Shown here piece by piece: positions 37,980 to 47,417 of a DNA stretch of 64,000 nt. The translations under genes and the position numbers were made by a program. The DNA is from Polyangium sp. 6x1. GTDB taxonomy: Bacteria; Myxococcota_A; Polyangia; Polyangiales; Polyangiaceae. The notes beneath the pieces were generated by a model. It saw only the letters and a program-made list of their open reading frames with translations, searched no databases and had not been told where the DNA came from. The stretch lies in contig NZ_JARZHH010000025.1 of assembly GCF_029946515.1 (NCBI RefSeq), positions 1 through 64,000 on the forward strand, in the 5' to 3' direction. Position 1 is the stretch's first letter. Every line of letters begins with the position of its first letter.

Positions 37980-38780
37980 ATGCGCTACCTTGCCCCTTTT
38001 GCTTTCCTTGCCATGCTCGCCGCCGGTTGTGGAAATCCACCTCCCGGCGACAATCCAACCGAAAAAGACGCCGGGCCCGACGTCTCCACGCCCATGGGAC
38101 CAGGGATTTCGGGCATCCTGAAGGACCACGCGGAAAAGCCCATCGGCGGCGGTAAGGTCCTCGCCTGCATGGCGACCATCTGCCTCTTCGGCGACGCCGA
38201 GCCGGACGGCACATTCCATTTCCCGATCGAGCCCACGGCCGAGGTCGCATTGAAGACCCTGCCGGACCCGACCGCCACACCACGGAAGTCCGCCGCGCTC
38301 TGTCCCGTACGAATCGTCGACGATTCCTTGATCGACGTGGGCTCCCTCCACGTCCCGAGCCTTCCGGAGGGCGTGCTGCTCGGGCCCGCCGCGGCGGATC
38401 CGCAGACGTTGATGGCCGGCGACGGCATCGTGCTGACCCTGCGCGTCGCCGATCTCACGCCATACCTCGGTGATACGCTCGTCGACGTCGCCGCGCGGCG
38501 CATTCCGCCGTCCCAATCCTGTCCGTGGGTCGTTCCTGCGGGGGAGGAGCTCGTCGCCGTGTATGCCCTGCACCCCTTCGCCGCCGTGAGCTCTTCCCCC
38601 ATTGCCGTCCGTGCCCCGTCGGATTTGCCCGCTGGAACGAAGGTTCGATTTCGAACGATCAGCGAAATCGACGGCGCCTTCTCGGAGCCGGTCCCGGGCG
38701 AGGCCGATGGCACGAACGTTGCGACGGCGCCGCAGACGGGCCTGAACGAGCTGACTTGGCTCGTGATATCGAAAGAATGA
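37980..38780 (+). CDS. Lipoprotein of unknown function
   Basis: A 266-residue protein from ATG 37980: leader MRYLAPFAFLAMLAAGCG (lipobox AAGC), a short Pro/Asp-rich linker, then beta-rich segments (GISGILKDHAEKPIGGGKVLAC resembles a carboxypeptidase-regulatory-like fold, followed by FGDAEPDGTFHFPIE). The rest is strand-rich (VLTLRVADLTPYLGD, KVRFRTISEIDGAFSEP). A CarboxypepD_reg-type surface domain is possible. It is followed 19 bases later by a propeller-thioredoxin lipoprotein on the same strand, so the two probably form an operon. Confidence 0.75.
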   Translation: MRYLAPFAFLAMLAAGCGNPPPGDNPTEKDAGPDVSTPMGPGISGILKDHAEKPIGGGKVLACMATICLFGDAEPDGTFHFPIEPTAEVALKTLPDPTATPRKSAALCPVRIVDDSLIDVGSLHVPSLPEGVLLGPAAADPQTLMAGDGIVLTLRVADLTPYLGDTLVDVAARRIPPSQSCPWVVPAGEELVAVYALHPFAAVSSSPIAVRAPSDLPAGTKVRFRTISEIDGAFSEPVPGEADGTNVATAPQTGLNELTWLVISKE

Positions 38781-38799
38781 TCTGGCACAGAAAGGCACG

Positions 38800-40740
38800 A
38801 TGATGACGCTTCCTTCGTGGGTACGAACGATCTCCCGCACGCGCGCCGCGCTCCTCGGCACCTCCTCGCTCCTGCTCTTCGCCGCCTGCTCCGACGCCCC
38901 GCCGTCGCAGCAGCAGCCGCCCCCGGCTCCGGGCCTCACGTGCGGCGAGGGCACGCAGGCGGTCGGCAACGAGTGCGTGCCGAGCGCGCTCGAACTGGGT
39001 CATTACCTGAGTCCGCTCGTCCAGCTTCAAAACCTCGCCGAGGTCGGTAGCCATACCGACGAGGTGCGCATTCGCGAGGACAACCTGCTCCTCAATTGCA
39101 GCTACACGTTCAATGTGATCGACGCCGAGCACGCGAATGACATGGAGGCCCTCACGGGCAAGGGCCTCAAGCACACGATCCCCGGCGATTCGCGCACGCC
39201 CGGCTGCAAGCACCTCGCGTGGGACGACAAGCTCGTCTTCACGACGCACCTCGGCAACATCCGAAACCCGGCGTTCCTCAGCGGCTGGGACATCACCGAT
39301 CCCGAGGCGCCCGTGCAGCTCCAGGTCCTCCAGGAGCCGGGCGTCAGCTACGAGGGCGTCGACGTCGCGAATCACCACATCTTCGTCGGCCTGCACGAAA
39401 ATGGCCTCGGCGTGTACGACTACGACGCGGCCAATGGCTTCACGCGCGTCGGGAGCCTCGGCGGCTTCACGAATGCGTGGGGCGTCGCTGCGCGAGGCAA
39501 TCACGTGTTCGTCGCCGACGGCATCGGCGGGTTCGCCACGGTCGACGCCACGGATCCGGCGAAGCCCGTCGAGCTCGGCCGCGTCGCGGTCGGCGGGCAG
39601 GCGCGCGGCGTCGTCGTCGACGGGAATTTCGCCTATGTCGCCGCCGGCTCCGCGGGCGTCGCCGTGGTCGATATCGCAGACCTCACGAAGCCGAAGGTGG
39701 TCGGCCGGGCGGAGATGCCCGGCACGGCGCTCCGCGTCGCGTTCTCCGAGGGCCGCATTTTCGTGGCCGCGTGGAACGACGTGCGCGTCTACGACGTGGC
39801 CAAGCCGGAGGCTCCGCGCTTCGTCGCCGCCGTCCGCATTCCGAGGCCCTTCGATTACGAGGATGCCGATCGCGAGCTGCCGACGATGCGCACGTTCGGC
39901 GTCGCCGCGCGGGGGCAGGACGTGTTCATCGGCGCCTGGGAGAACCCGTATTCGTATCGCCTGGAGGCCGACCGCCTCGCCCCGAACATTCGCCTCCCCG
40001 AGACGGCGGCCCGCCTCGATTTCGGCAAGGTCGCGGCCGGCGCCTCGAAGACGATCCAGGTCCCGGTCACGAACCAGGGCACGGCGCCGCTCACGCTCGT
40101 GGACAACTGGATCAGCGGCAATGCCTTCAGCGTCGAGCCGAAGCAGGTCCGGATCGAGCCGGGCGAGACGTTCTCGCTCGAAGTGACGTACGTCGCGTCG
40201 GCCGCCGAGGAGGAGGTCGGGTATCTGCACATCGTCTCGGACGACCCCGCGGCCCCCCTTCGCAAGGCCTACCTCGTCGGCAATGCGCCGGGCGTCACCG
40301 TCGGCAGCCCCCTGCCCCCCACGACGGCCACGCTGCTCGACGGCACGGCGTGGTCGTCGGAGGCCTCGGCCGGCAAGGTGCTATTGCTGAGCTACTTCGC
40401 CACGTTCTGCCCCGTGTGCGCGAATCACCTGCCGGACGTGGAGGAGCGATTCTGGCAGTCGTACCGGGACAAGGGCCTCGAAATCGTCGCGCTGAACCCG
40501 CGGGAGACGACGGACCAGATCGGCGACGTGCAGGCGTATTGCGAGAACATCCGGGTCTCTTTCCCGCTCGGCGTCGAGGAGCCCGCGAGCACGTACGCGG
40601 CCGTCACGGCAAACTTCGTCGGGCCCAATCCCTTCCCGGTCGACGTGATCGTCGGCAAGGACGGAACCGTCCGGTACGCGAGCCACGAATACGATCCGGA
40701 CGCGATGACCGCGGTGATCGAAGAGCTCCTCGCCGAGTGA
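38800..40740 (+). CDS. Lipoprotein: LVIVD-type propeller fused to thioredoxin domain
   Basis: A 646-residue protein (ATG 38800, or ATG 38803). The leader ends in LLFAAC (lipobox). Residues 60-380 show propeller repeats of the LVIVD type (AWDDKLVFTTHLGN, YDYDAANGFTRVGSLGG, GVAVVDIADLTKPKVVG, VRVYDVAKPEAPRFV). Residues 390-490 form an Ig-like domain (LDFGKVAAGASKTIQVPVTNQG). The C-terminus is a TlpA-like thioredoxin with CPVC at the active site (SYFATFCPVCANHLPD). It likely acts in periplasmic thiol redox chemistry with a binding platform. The triple fusion is unusual. It starts 19 bases after the preceding lipoprotein gene. Confidence 0.85.
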   Translation: MMTLPSWVRTISRTRAALLGTSSLLLFAACSDAPPSQQQPPPAPGLTCGEGTQAVGNECVPSALELGHYLSPLVQLQNLAEVGSHTDEVRIREDNLLLNCSYTFNVIDAEHANDMEALTGKGLKHTIPGDSRTPGCKHLAWDDKLVFTTHLGNIRNPAFLSGWDITDPEAPVQLQVLQEPGVSYEGVDVANHHIFVGLHENGLGVYDYDAANGFTRVGSLGGFTNAWGVAARGNHVFVADGIGGFATVDATDPAKPVELGRVAVGGQARGVVVDGNFAYVAAGSAGVAVVDIADLTKPKVVGRAEMPGTALRVAFSEGRIFVAAWNDVRVYDVAKPEAPRFVAAVRIPRPFDYEDADRELPTMRTFGVAARGQDVFIGAWENPYSYRLEADRLAPNIRLPETAARLDFGKVAAGASKTIQVPVTNQGTAPLTLVDNWISGNAFSVEPKQVRIEPGETFSLEVTYVASAAEEEVGYLHIVSDDPAAPLRKAYLVGNAPGVTVGSPLPPTTATLLDGTAWSSEASAGKVLLLSYFATFCPVCANHLPDVEERFWQSYRDKGLEIVALNPRETTDQIGDVQAYCENIRVSFPLGVEEPASTYAAVTANFVGPNPFPVDVIVGKDGTVRYASHEYDPDAMTAVIEELLAE

Positions 40741-40758
40741 GTTTCCCTCCGCTGCGGC

Positions 40759-40777
40759 CATGCCCGGTCAGGGCATG
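40759..40777. terminator. Hairpin after the propeller-thioredoxin gene
   Basis: A perfect 7-base stem, CATGCCC / GGGCATG, with loop GGTCA, lies 18 bases past the stop codon. No U-run follows, so termination efficiency is uncertain. Confidence 0.4.
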
Positions 40778-40841
40778 AACTTCGGCATCGTCCCCCCGAC
40801 ATCGCATTTCACGCAGCCCGAAGACGCGCTACGCTTGCCCG

Positions 40842-41693
40842 ATGCTCGCCCGGTCGCGCATCCTCGCGGGAGCCGCCCTGCGCGGCGCGCTCCCGCTCCT
40901 TCTCGCGGCGTGCGACCGAGCCCCCCATGCCTCGCCTGCGCCCACGGCCGCGGCCACGGCGGCGTCGCCCCCGCCTGCGTCGAGCGAGCCGGCCCCTTCC
41001 GCCCCCGCACTCCCGCCGCTCGGCGGTGATTGGCTCGTGCGCCTCCCGCTCGAAGGTTTTCGCGAGGCCGTGATCGCGGCGCCGATCGGGACGACGTCGC
41101 CGCGGCCCATCCTGATCGGGGTGCACGGATCCCGTGATCGCCCGGAATGGGCCTGCGGCGAGTTTCTCGGCGTGACGAAGGGGTATCCGTTCATCCTTTG
41201 TCCCCACGGCATTCCTTTTCGCGAAGGGCCGGAGCCGCTGTTCGGGTTCGCGACGGCCGAGGAGCTCGAGCGCGAAATCGACGCGGGCCTGAAGGCGCTC
41301 CGCGCGCATTTCGGGCCGTACGTGGCCGAAGGGCCGATGATTTATGGAGGGTTTTCCCGCGGCGCCTTCCTCGGCGTGCCCATCCTCGCGGACGATCCGG
41401 CGCGTTTCCCTGTCGCCATCCTGGGCGAGGGCGGACAAACCTCCTGGACGGAGGACCGCGCCTCCCGGTTCGCGCGCGGCGGAGGCAAGCGGGTCCTCTT
41501 CGTTTGCTCCACGGCGGCCTGCGAATCCGCGACGCCGCCCGCCCTCGCCATTTTGAAACGAGCGGGCGTCGAGGCGAAGATGATCTCCGCCGGTCACATC
41601 GGGCATATCGTCGACGATCGCGTGGTCACCCTGATCCGCGGCTCGTGGCCCTGGGTCGTGCAGGATCGAACGGGGCCGCTCGGTCCCTGGTGA
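40842..41693 (+). CDS. Exported alpha/beta hydrolase (lipoprotein)
   Basis: A 283-residue protein with an N-terminal leader ending LPLLLAAC (lipobox) and a long Pro/Ala linker (residues 27-65). The core has ILIGVHGSRDRPEW (oxyanion loop), the nucleophile elbow MIYGGFSRGAFLG (Ser in GFSRG) and a His in SAGHIGHIV. These fit a dienelactone hydrolase/poly-hydroxy esterase-like fold anchored to the membrane. Substrate unknown. It converges with the histidine kinase gene (16 bases apart). Confidence 0.83.
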   Translation: MLARSRILAGAALRGALPLLLAACDRAPHASPAPTAAATAASPPPASSEPAPSAPALPPLGGDWLVRLPLEGFREAVIAAPIGTTSPRPILIGVHGSRDRPEWACGEFLGVTKGYPFILCPHGIPFREGPEPLFGFATAEELEREIDAGLKALRAHFGPYVAEGPMIYGGFSRGAFLGVPILADDPARFPVAILGEGGQTSWTEDRASRFARGGGKRVLFVCSTAACESATPPALAILKRAGVEAKMISAGHIGHIVDDRVVTLIRGSWPWVVQDRTGPLGPW

Positions 41694-41709
41694 ATCGCGC
41701 CCGGTGCCC

Positions 41710-43182
41710 CTACGAATTCGACGTCGGCAGCCGGACCGTGAATGCGCTGCCCTGACCCGCGCCCGCGCTCTCGGCCGTCACCGCCCCGCCGTGCATCTCG
41801 ACGAGCTGCTTGACGAGCGTGAGCCCGATCCCGAGCCCCCCTTGCGCGCGATCGAGGGACACATCGCCCTGCGTGAACAGATCGAAGATACGCGGCAGGA
41901 GCGTCGGGTCGATCCCCATGCCCGTATCCGTGATTCGTACGACCACGTCCTCCCCGTTTTGCGCGACGGTGATGCCGACTTGCCCTCCCCGCGGCGTGAA
42001 TTTGATCGCGTTGTTGAGCAGGTTCGCGAAGACCTGCGTCAGCCGCGTGAGGTCCGCGCGCACCCGCACCGGCGCCGGAGGCAAATGCACCGCGAGCGCC
42101 TGCTGCCGCGCCTCCACGAGCGGACGCACCATTTCCACGGCCTGCGTCACGGCCACGCCGAGGTCGATGATCTCGGGATGGAGCGTGATCTTCCCCTGGC
42201 TCACCCGCGACGCGTCGAGCAGGTCGTCGACGAGCCGGGACAACGTCGTCACCTGACGCTCGATGATCATGCAGGCGTCCTGCACCCGCGTGTCCGAGAG
42301 CGAGGCCGTCCTGTATCGCACGACGGTCGCCGCGTTGAGGATCGGCGCCAGCGGATTGCGCAGCTCGTGGGCGAGCATGGCGAGGAATTCATCCTTGCGC
42401 CGGTCCGCGTCCTGGAGCGCCAGCGTCCGCGCCCGCAGACCTTCCTCCAGCGCTCTGCGCTCGCTGATGTCCTCCACGAGCCCGTCCACCACCGTCCGGC
42501 CGTCCTCGCCCCCCACGCGCTCGCTCACCCGCGCCCATACCCGCGAGCCGTCCGGCCGACGCACCTCCATTTCACGCTTCGCCGTGACGCTCTCGCGCTC
42601 GGCGCCGCGGACCTCGTCCGATCCGGACGGCGAGAAGAGGCCTTCGATGCTCGCTCCCCGGGCCTCCTCCAGCGTGCTCCGGCCGATGATCCGCAAAAAC
42701 GCCGGATTGCACGAGAGGAGCGCCCCCTCGGGGGTGGCGCGAAACACCCCGACGTCGAGCGCGTCCGTGAGCCGCTGGAGGTGGGTCTCGACCTGGGCGA
42801 GCCGCCGCTTGGCGGTGCTCCGCTCGATCGCGTGCCGGACGGCGAGCGGCAGCCGGGCCATCCGGTGGGCGCTCTTGACCACGTAATCGTCGGCCCCGGC
42901 CTTCATGGCCTCGACCGCCACCTCCTCGTTGCCGCTGCCCGTGAACAGGACGACCGGGCAATCGGGCCAGTGGCGCTTGACGATCTCGAGGATCTGAATG
43001 CCATTGATCCATTGCATCATGTAATCGGTCACGACCGCGTCGTACCCGCCCCGGGCGAGCGCCCGCTCGAGGCCGGCCTTGTCGAAGACTTCGTCCGCCT
43101 CGGCGTCCGGAAACTCGTGCGAGAGGAACCGGATGGCCACGAGGCGGTCGTCCGGGTTGTCATCCAGGACGAGGAAACGCAT
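41710..43182 (-). CDS. Response regulator-PAS-histidine kinase hybrid
   Basis: A 490-residue soluble protein from ATG 43182. Order: REC domain (1-120; FLVLDDNPDD, phospho-Asp53 in VVTDYMM, Lys in VVKSAHR), PAS (about 135-255; GVFRATPEGALLSCNPAFL), HisKA (FLAMLAHELRNPLAP, His272), and HATPase (NLLNNAIKFTP, DTGMGIDP, GGLGIGLTLVKQ). All catalytic residues are present. It is the third gene of a set with a Rcp1-like regulator and a membrane kinase, five bases after the regulator. It probably receives phosphate from the other two and passes on signals. Confidence 0.93.
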   Translation of the reverse strand: MRFLVLDDNPDDRLVAIRFLSHEFPDAEADEVFDKAGLERALARGGYDAVVTDYMMQWINGIQILEIVKRHWPDCPVVLFTGSGNEEVAVEAMKAGADDYVVKSAHRMARLPLAVRHAIERSTAKRRLAQVETHLQRLTDALDVGVFRATPEGALLSCNPAFLRIIGRSTLEEARGASIEGLFSPSGSDEVRGAERESVTAKREMEVRRPDGSRVWARVSERVGGEDGRTVVDGLVEDISERRALEEGLRARTLALQDADRRKDEFLAMLAHELRNPLAPILNAATVVRYRTASLSDTRVQDACMIIERQVTTLSRLVDDLLDASRVSQGKITLHPEIIDLGVAVTQAVEMVRPLVEARQQALAVHLPPAPVRVRADLTRLTQVFANLLNNAIKFTPRGGQVGITVAQNGEDVVVRITDTGMGIDPTLLPRIFDLFTQGDVSLDRAQGGLGIGLTLVKQLVEMHGGAVTAESAGAGQGSAFTVRLPTSNS

Positions 43183-43187
43183 GGCGT

Positions 43188-43640
43188 TCAGGCGACCTCC
43201 GTGTCCGCCCGCCGATTGAGCATGAGCCAGTAGGCCCCGAGCGCCTTCACCGCGTCGAGCAGCCCCTCGAAGCTGACGGGTTTGACCAGGTACGAATTGC
43301 ACCCGAGGTCGTACGCCTTGCGCACGTCGGTGCTCTCCATCGACGACGTCAGCACGACGACCGGGAGCCGCCGGAGCCCCGGCTGACTCCGCAGCCATTC
43401 GAGGACCTCCAGCCCGGAGCGCCGCGGCAGCTTCAAATCGAGCAAGACGAGCGCCGGCAGCGGGTTCGAGCGGCGGTCGTCGTAGGGGGGCTGCCCGGAC
43501 AGGTAATCGACGGCCGCGTCGCCATTGTCCACGATGTGGAGCGGGCACGAGAGCTCGGCTTTCCTGAAGGCGCGGCGAATCATGAGCACGTCCGTCGAGT
43601 CGTCCTCGACCACGAGTACGCAGAGGTTGTCGAGGCTCAT
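43188..43640 (-). CDS. Single-domain response regulator
   Basis: A 150-residue CheY-like receiver of the Rcp1 (phytochrome-partner) subtype, with VEDDSTDVLMIRRAF, phospho-Asp68 in LVLLDLKLPRRSG, Thr in VVVLTSSMES and Lys in YLVKPVSFEG. No output domain. It lies between two histidine kinases: ATG 43640 overlaps the upstream kinase stop as ATGA, so it is translated with that kinase. This is the usual layout for a phosphotransfer shuttle. Confidence 0.93.
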   Translation of the reverse strand: MSLDNLCVLVVEDDSTDVLMIRRAFRKAELSCPLHIVDNGDAAVDYLSGQPPYDDRRSNPLPALVLLDLKLPRRSGLEVLEWLRSQPGLRRLPVVVLTSSMESTDVRKAYDLGCNSYLVKPVSFEGLLDAVKALGAYWLMLNRRADTEVA

Positions 43641-45976
43641 ACGGACTCCTGCTTCGGCAGCTCGATCCAGAACCGGCTCCCCCCGCCCGGGCGGGCCTCC
43701 ACCCCGCACGATCCGCGCATCCGCTCCGCGCCTTTTCGCACGATGGCAAGGCCGATGCCGGTGCCCGGGTACGCCTCCTGCGCGTGGAGACGCTCGAAGA
43801 CCCGGAAGATCCGCTCCCGGTGCTCGGGCTCGACGCCGATGCCGTTGTCCGCGACCCAGAGCCGGACGCGCTCGCCGCGGTCCTCGGAGCACACGCGTAC
43901 CAGCGGATTCTTGCCCGCTGCCACGAATTTGATCGCATTGCCGAGGAGGTTCGTCATCACCTGCCCGAGGGTCGGCCGATGCGCGACGACCCAGCCGAGC
44001 GGCCACGCCACCTTCACCTCGGCCCCTCGCTCGCGGATTTCCGGCCGCATCTGTCCGAGAACGTCGGTCAGCACGTCGTCCAAGTCGAGCGGTTGCAATC
44101 GAATCGCCTCTCGCGTCAGCCGGGCATAAGCGAGGAGGTCCTTGATGAGGTCGTCCATCCGGACCGCGGCCGCCACGATGCGCTCGGTGTATTCCCGGGC
44201 CTCGGGAGGCAGGTCCTCCGCATAATCCTCGGCCAGGGCGTCGGCGAGGGAATGCATGTTCCGCAGGGGAGCCCGGAGGTCGTGGGCGATCGTGTAGGAG
44301 AACGCCTCGAGCTCCGCGTTCGCCTCGGAGAGCGCCCGGGTGCGCTCGTCCACCCGCTGCTCGAGCTCGGCATTGAGCCGGCGCACCTCCTCCTCCGTCT
44401 GCTTCCGGGCCGTGATGTCGCGCGAGACCCCGACGAGGCCCACCAAGGCCCCGCTCTCGTCCCGGAGCGGGGCCTTGGTCGTCAAATAGGTCCGGATCGC
44501 GCCCGGCGGGCCGAATTCCTCCTCCTCCGTGAACTCCCGGCCGGTGCTGAAGACGAGCTCATCGAGCTCGGTCATCCGGCGACCCTGCTCGGGTAGCGGG
44601 GCGAAGTCGGCATCGCGGCGCCCGATCGCCTCTTTCTCGGTCCGGCCGAGCACCTTGAGCGTGGAGGGGTTCGCGAGCGTGAGCCGACCCTGGACGTCCT
44701 TTGCGTAGATGAGGTCGCTCGTGGAATCGGTGACCGCCCGCAGGAGCGCTTTTCGCTCCGAGAGGCCCGCTTCCGCCTCGGCCCGCTCCGTCACGTTCTG
44801 GAAGACGAGCATGGCCCGCGGCGGCTCGCCCTGCGCGCTGCGAAGGAGGGTCGCGGTCACCCGCACCTGGATTTCACGCCCATCCTTGCGGACGAACCGT
44901 GTGTCGCTCTCGAACATCGGGCGATCCCCGTGGACGGCCGCCTGGAACCGCTCCCAATCCGCCGCTCGGTGGTCCGGGTGCGTGAGCTCGGAGAACGTCA
45001 TTCGCGCGAGCTCGTCCGCCGTGCACCCCGTGATTTCGCAGAGCATGTGATTCACGCGTAGAAATCGCCCGGTCGAGACCTCGACCTGCGCCTCGCCGAC
45101 GCCGGCTCGCTCGAAGGCCTCCCGGAACTCCTCTTCGCTCGCCGCGAGCCGCCTTTTCGCCTCGTGCTCGGCCGTCCCGTCCTGGAACACGAGCACGACC
45201 CCGCGGACCCGGCCGGCGTCGTCCAGGATCGGCGCCCCGGAATCCGAGATGGTATATTCCCGTTCGTCGCGGGCAATGAGCAGCGTATGATTGCCGAGCC
45301 CGACCACGGATCCGTCCCGCAAGACGCGCGTGACCGGGTTTTCCATGGGCCCCCGATCGGCCTCGCGCACGATGTGGAACACCTCGGCGAGCGGGCGGCC
45401 GACGGCGTCCGCGACTCCCCACCCCGTGAGTTTTTCCGCGGACGGGTTCATGAATGCGACGCGCCCGACCTCGTCGGTCGCGACGACCCCGTCGCCGATG
45501 CTGCGGAGCGTGACCCGGAGCCATTCCTCGCTCGCCTGCGCCTTTTGCTCCGCGACCTCGGCGCGGGCGAGCGCGCGGTGAAGCAAATTCGTCAAATAAC
45601 TCAGGCCGGCGCTGGTGCACAAGAAGAACACGAGCTGTGCCCGCGCCGTCGCCATCGAGAGCTCGAGCGACAACTGCGGGTGCAGAATGAAAAAGGTGGC
45701 CGAGAGGGCGCCCAGGAGGGTGGCGAGGATGGCCGCCCGCAGCCCGCCGTACCAGGCCGCGACCATGACGGCCAGGGTGAAGATCAGGAAGGGGGAATGC
45801 TCCCCGAGCACGGGGACGAGCGCGACGCGGATCAACGTCACCACGGCGACGGCCGCGATGGCCACGCCATACCGCGCAAGGAGCCGCTTGCCTATCCGCT
45901 CACGAGGTGGCTTGGAGCTCGTGCTCCCGTCCGGGGTCGACCAGACCGGCGAGCTCGATCGGGCATCGTACAACAT
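43637..45976 (-). CDS. Membrane multi-PAS histidine kinase
   Basis: A 779-residue kinase. Residues 28-130 contain four hydrophobic helices of the DUF4118/MASE type (YGVAIAAVAVVTLIRVALVP, FLIFTLAVMVAAWYGG). Three PAS domains follow at about 148-265 (IGDGVVATDEVGRVAFMNPSAE), 275-395 (FERAGVGEAQVEVSTGRFL) and 405-525 (STSDLIYAKDVQGRLTLANP). Then come HisKA (SYTIAHDLRAPLRNM, His near 562) and HATPase (NLLGNAIKFVA, GTGIGLAIVRK). It is likely a light, redox or small-ligand sensor. It is the first gene of the three-gene set; ATG 45976. Confidence 0.93.
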   Translation of the reverse strand: MLYDARSSSPVWSTPDGSTSSKPPRERIGKRLLARYGVAIAAVAVVTLIRVALVPVLGEHSPFLIFTLAVMVAAWYGGLRAAILATLLGALSATFFILHPQLSLELSMATARAQLVFFLCTSAGLSYLTNLLHRALARAEVAEQKAQASEEWLRVTLRSIGDGVVATDEVGRVAFMNPSAEKLTGWGVADAVGRPLAEVFHIVREADRGPMENPVTRVLRDGSVVGLGNHTLLIARDEREYTISDSGAPILDDAGRVRGVVLVFQDGTAEHEAKRRLAASEEEFREAFERAGVGEAQVEVSTGRFLRVNHMLCEITGCTADELARMTFSELTHPDHRAADWERFQAAVHGDRPMFESDTRFVRKDGREIQVRVTATLLRSAQGEPPRAMLVFQNVTERAEAEAGLSERKALLRAVTDSTSDLIYAKDVQGRLTLANPSTLKVLGRTEKEAIGRRDADFAPLPEQGRRMTELDELVFSTGREFTEEEEFGPPGAIRTYLTTKAPLRDESGALVGLVGVSRDITARKQTEEEVRRLNAELEQRVDERTRALSEANAELEAFSYTIAHDLRAPLRNMHSLADALAEDYAEDLPPEAREYTERIVAAAVRMDDLIKDLLAYARLTREAIRLQPLDLDDVLTDVLGQMRPEIRERGAEVKVAWPLGWVVAHRPTLGQVMTNLLGNAIKFVAAGKNPLVRVCSEDRGERVRLWVADNGIGVEPEHRERIFRVFERLHAQEAYPGTGIGLAIVRKGAERMRGSCGVEARPGGGSRFWIELPKQESV

Positions 45977-46196
45977 TTCATGCCTGTACGTAGCCCGCGC
46001 GGCCGTGAAGGTAACTCCCCCAAAAGGGATGTGTGCTCCTCGAAGAGGTCGGGGACGAGGTGCAGGCGCTCAGCCGTTTCGTCGCGCGGTAGCGGCCATC
46101 CGCTCGGCGACGATCCCGCCGGGACCCGACTGTGGTGGCATGCGTCGAGCGACGCTCGGGACGGCGTACGCCGCGGGCCGGGCGAGGCCCGCGTGG

Positions 46197-47108
46197 TCAG
46201 ACGAGCGCGCGGCGCAGCGCCGCGATTTGCCGCTCGAAAAACGATTTCGCGACGTTCGCGCGCCGGAGCACGTCGAATCCGTGGAAGGCGCCCGGGACGA
46301 TCTCCAGATCGACGGGGACACCGGCGGCTTCGAGTCGCTTTGCATACGCGACGTCCTCGTCGTGGAAGAGGTCGAAGGTCCCCACGCCAATCCAGGTGGG
46401 CGGCAAGCCTGCGAGGGATTCGGCGCGCGCAGGGGCGGCGTACGCCGGCACGTCCGCCCCGCAAGGCTCGCGTCCGAGATACGACGTCCATCCAAAGCGA
46501 TTGCTCTCCGCATTCCAGAGCCGATGATTCGTGCCGTCGATGGTCTTGCCCACCGTCCGGTCGTCGAGCATCGGATACACGAGGAGCTGGAATGCGACGG
46601 GGATCTCCTTCCGGTCGCGCGCGAGGAGCGTGAGCCCCGCCGCGAGCCCACCGCCGGCGCTCGCGCCCGCAATGACGATGCGGTCCGTACGCACGCGGAG
46701 AGCCTCGGCGTTCGCGTGGAGCCACGTGAGCGTCGCGTAGAGGTCGTCCATGGCGGCGGGAAAGGGATGCTCGGGCGCGAGACGATACGAAGGCGCGACG
46801 ACGGTCATCCCGAGCTCGCGCGCGAAGCGCGTCGCCACCACGTCGTCCTGCGCGGGCGAGCCCAGGATGAAGCCGCCGCCGTGAATCCACAACATCGCCG
46901 GCGTGGGCCGCGTGGCGCCGTCGGGCACGAAGACGCGCGCCGTCCGTGCGCCCGGAATGTCACGGAGGGACGCACGCACGCCCGGGGTGCTGCGAGGCGC
47001 GCCCGCGTCGCGAGCGAGCCGGCGAATGACCTTCAAGAATCGAGGGCCGGCCGTGATGCGGGGCAAGAAGCGCGCGACGAGGGCCAGATCAGGATGGAAG
47101 TTACTCAT
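46197..47108 (-). CDS. Alpha/beta hydrolase fold-3 esterase
   Basis: A 303-residue HSL-family carboxylesterase: MLWIHGGGFILGS (HGGG oxyanion motif), VIAGASAGGGLAAG (nucleophile in GASAGG), Asp in VGTFDLFHDEDVAY and His in PGAFHGFDV. The elements are intact. It follows the ferredoxin gene on the same strand after 72 bases, so it is the last gene of the P450 cassette and may act on its hydroxylated product or on an ester of the substrate. ATG 47108. Confidence 0.92.
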   Translation of the reverse strand: MSNFHPDLALVARFLPRITAGPRFLKVIRRLARDAGAPRSTPGVRASLRDIPGARTARVFVPDGATRPTPAMLWIHGGGFILGSPAQDDVVATRFARELGMTVVAPSYRLAPEHPFPAAMDDLYATLTWLHANAEALRVRTDRIVIAGASAGGGLAAGLTLLARDRKEIPVAFQLLVYPMLDDRTVGKTIDGTNHRLWNAESNRFGWTSYLGREPCGADVPAYAAPARAESLAGLPPTWIGVGTFDLFHDEDVAYAKRLEAAGVPVDLEIVPGAFHGFDVLRRANVAKSFFERQIAALRRALV

Positions 47109-47180
47109 GGCGTTTCCTTCGGTTTCATCGTGGCCGAGCGTCCGTCTCGGCCACGGTGATGGCCCGGGAAGGAGCCGGCG

Positions 47181-47384
47181 TTATGCGCTCTCTTCCAGCC
47201 GCAGCGCCGCGCCCGGACAAACGGTGATCGCTTCCTGCACCGCCTTGTATTGCTCCGGCGGCGGCGTCTCGTCGAGCAGCACGACGATCCCGTCATCGCG
47301 CTGATCGAAGACCTTCGGCGCGACCATCACGCATTGCCCAGCGCCACAGCATTTTTCATATTCCACGAGCACGCGCATTCCCAT
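47181..47384 (-). CDS. P450-type [3Fe-4S] ferredoxin
   Basis: A 67-residue ferredoxin of the type that feeds electrons to bacterial P450s. Cys residues lie in KCCGAGQCVMVAP and a C-terminal CPGAALRLEESA. The second ligand position, often Cys, is filled by Ala or Gly (CCGAGQC), which fits a 3Fe-4S cluster. ATG 47384 is used; ATG 47378 is also possible. With the P450 and TetR genes on the same strand, it forms one metabolic cassette. No reductase is encoded here, so a chromosomal ferredoxin reductase must serve it. Confidence 0.88.
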   Translation of the reverse strand: MGMRVLVEYEKCCGAGQCVMVAPKVFDQRDDGIVVLLDETPPPEQYKAVQEAITVCPGAALRLEESA

Positions 47385-47417
47385 GACGAACCTTCTTCCT
47401 TTATTTGTCCCGAACGC

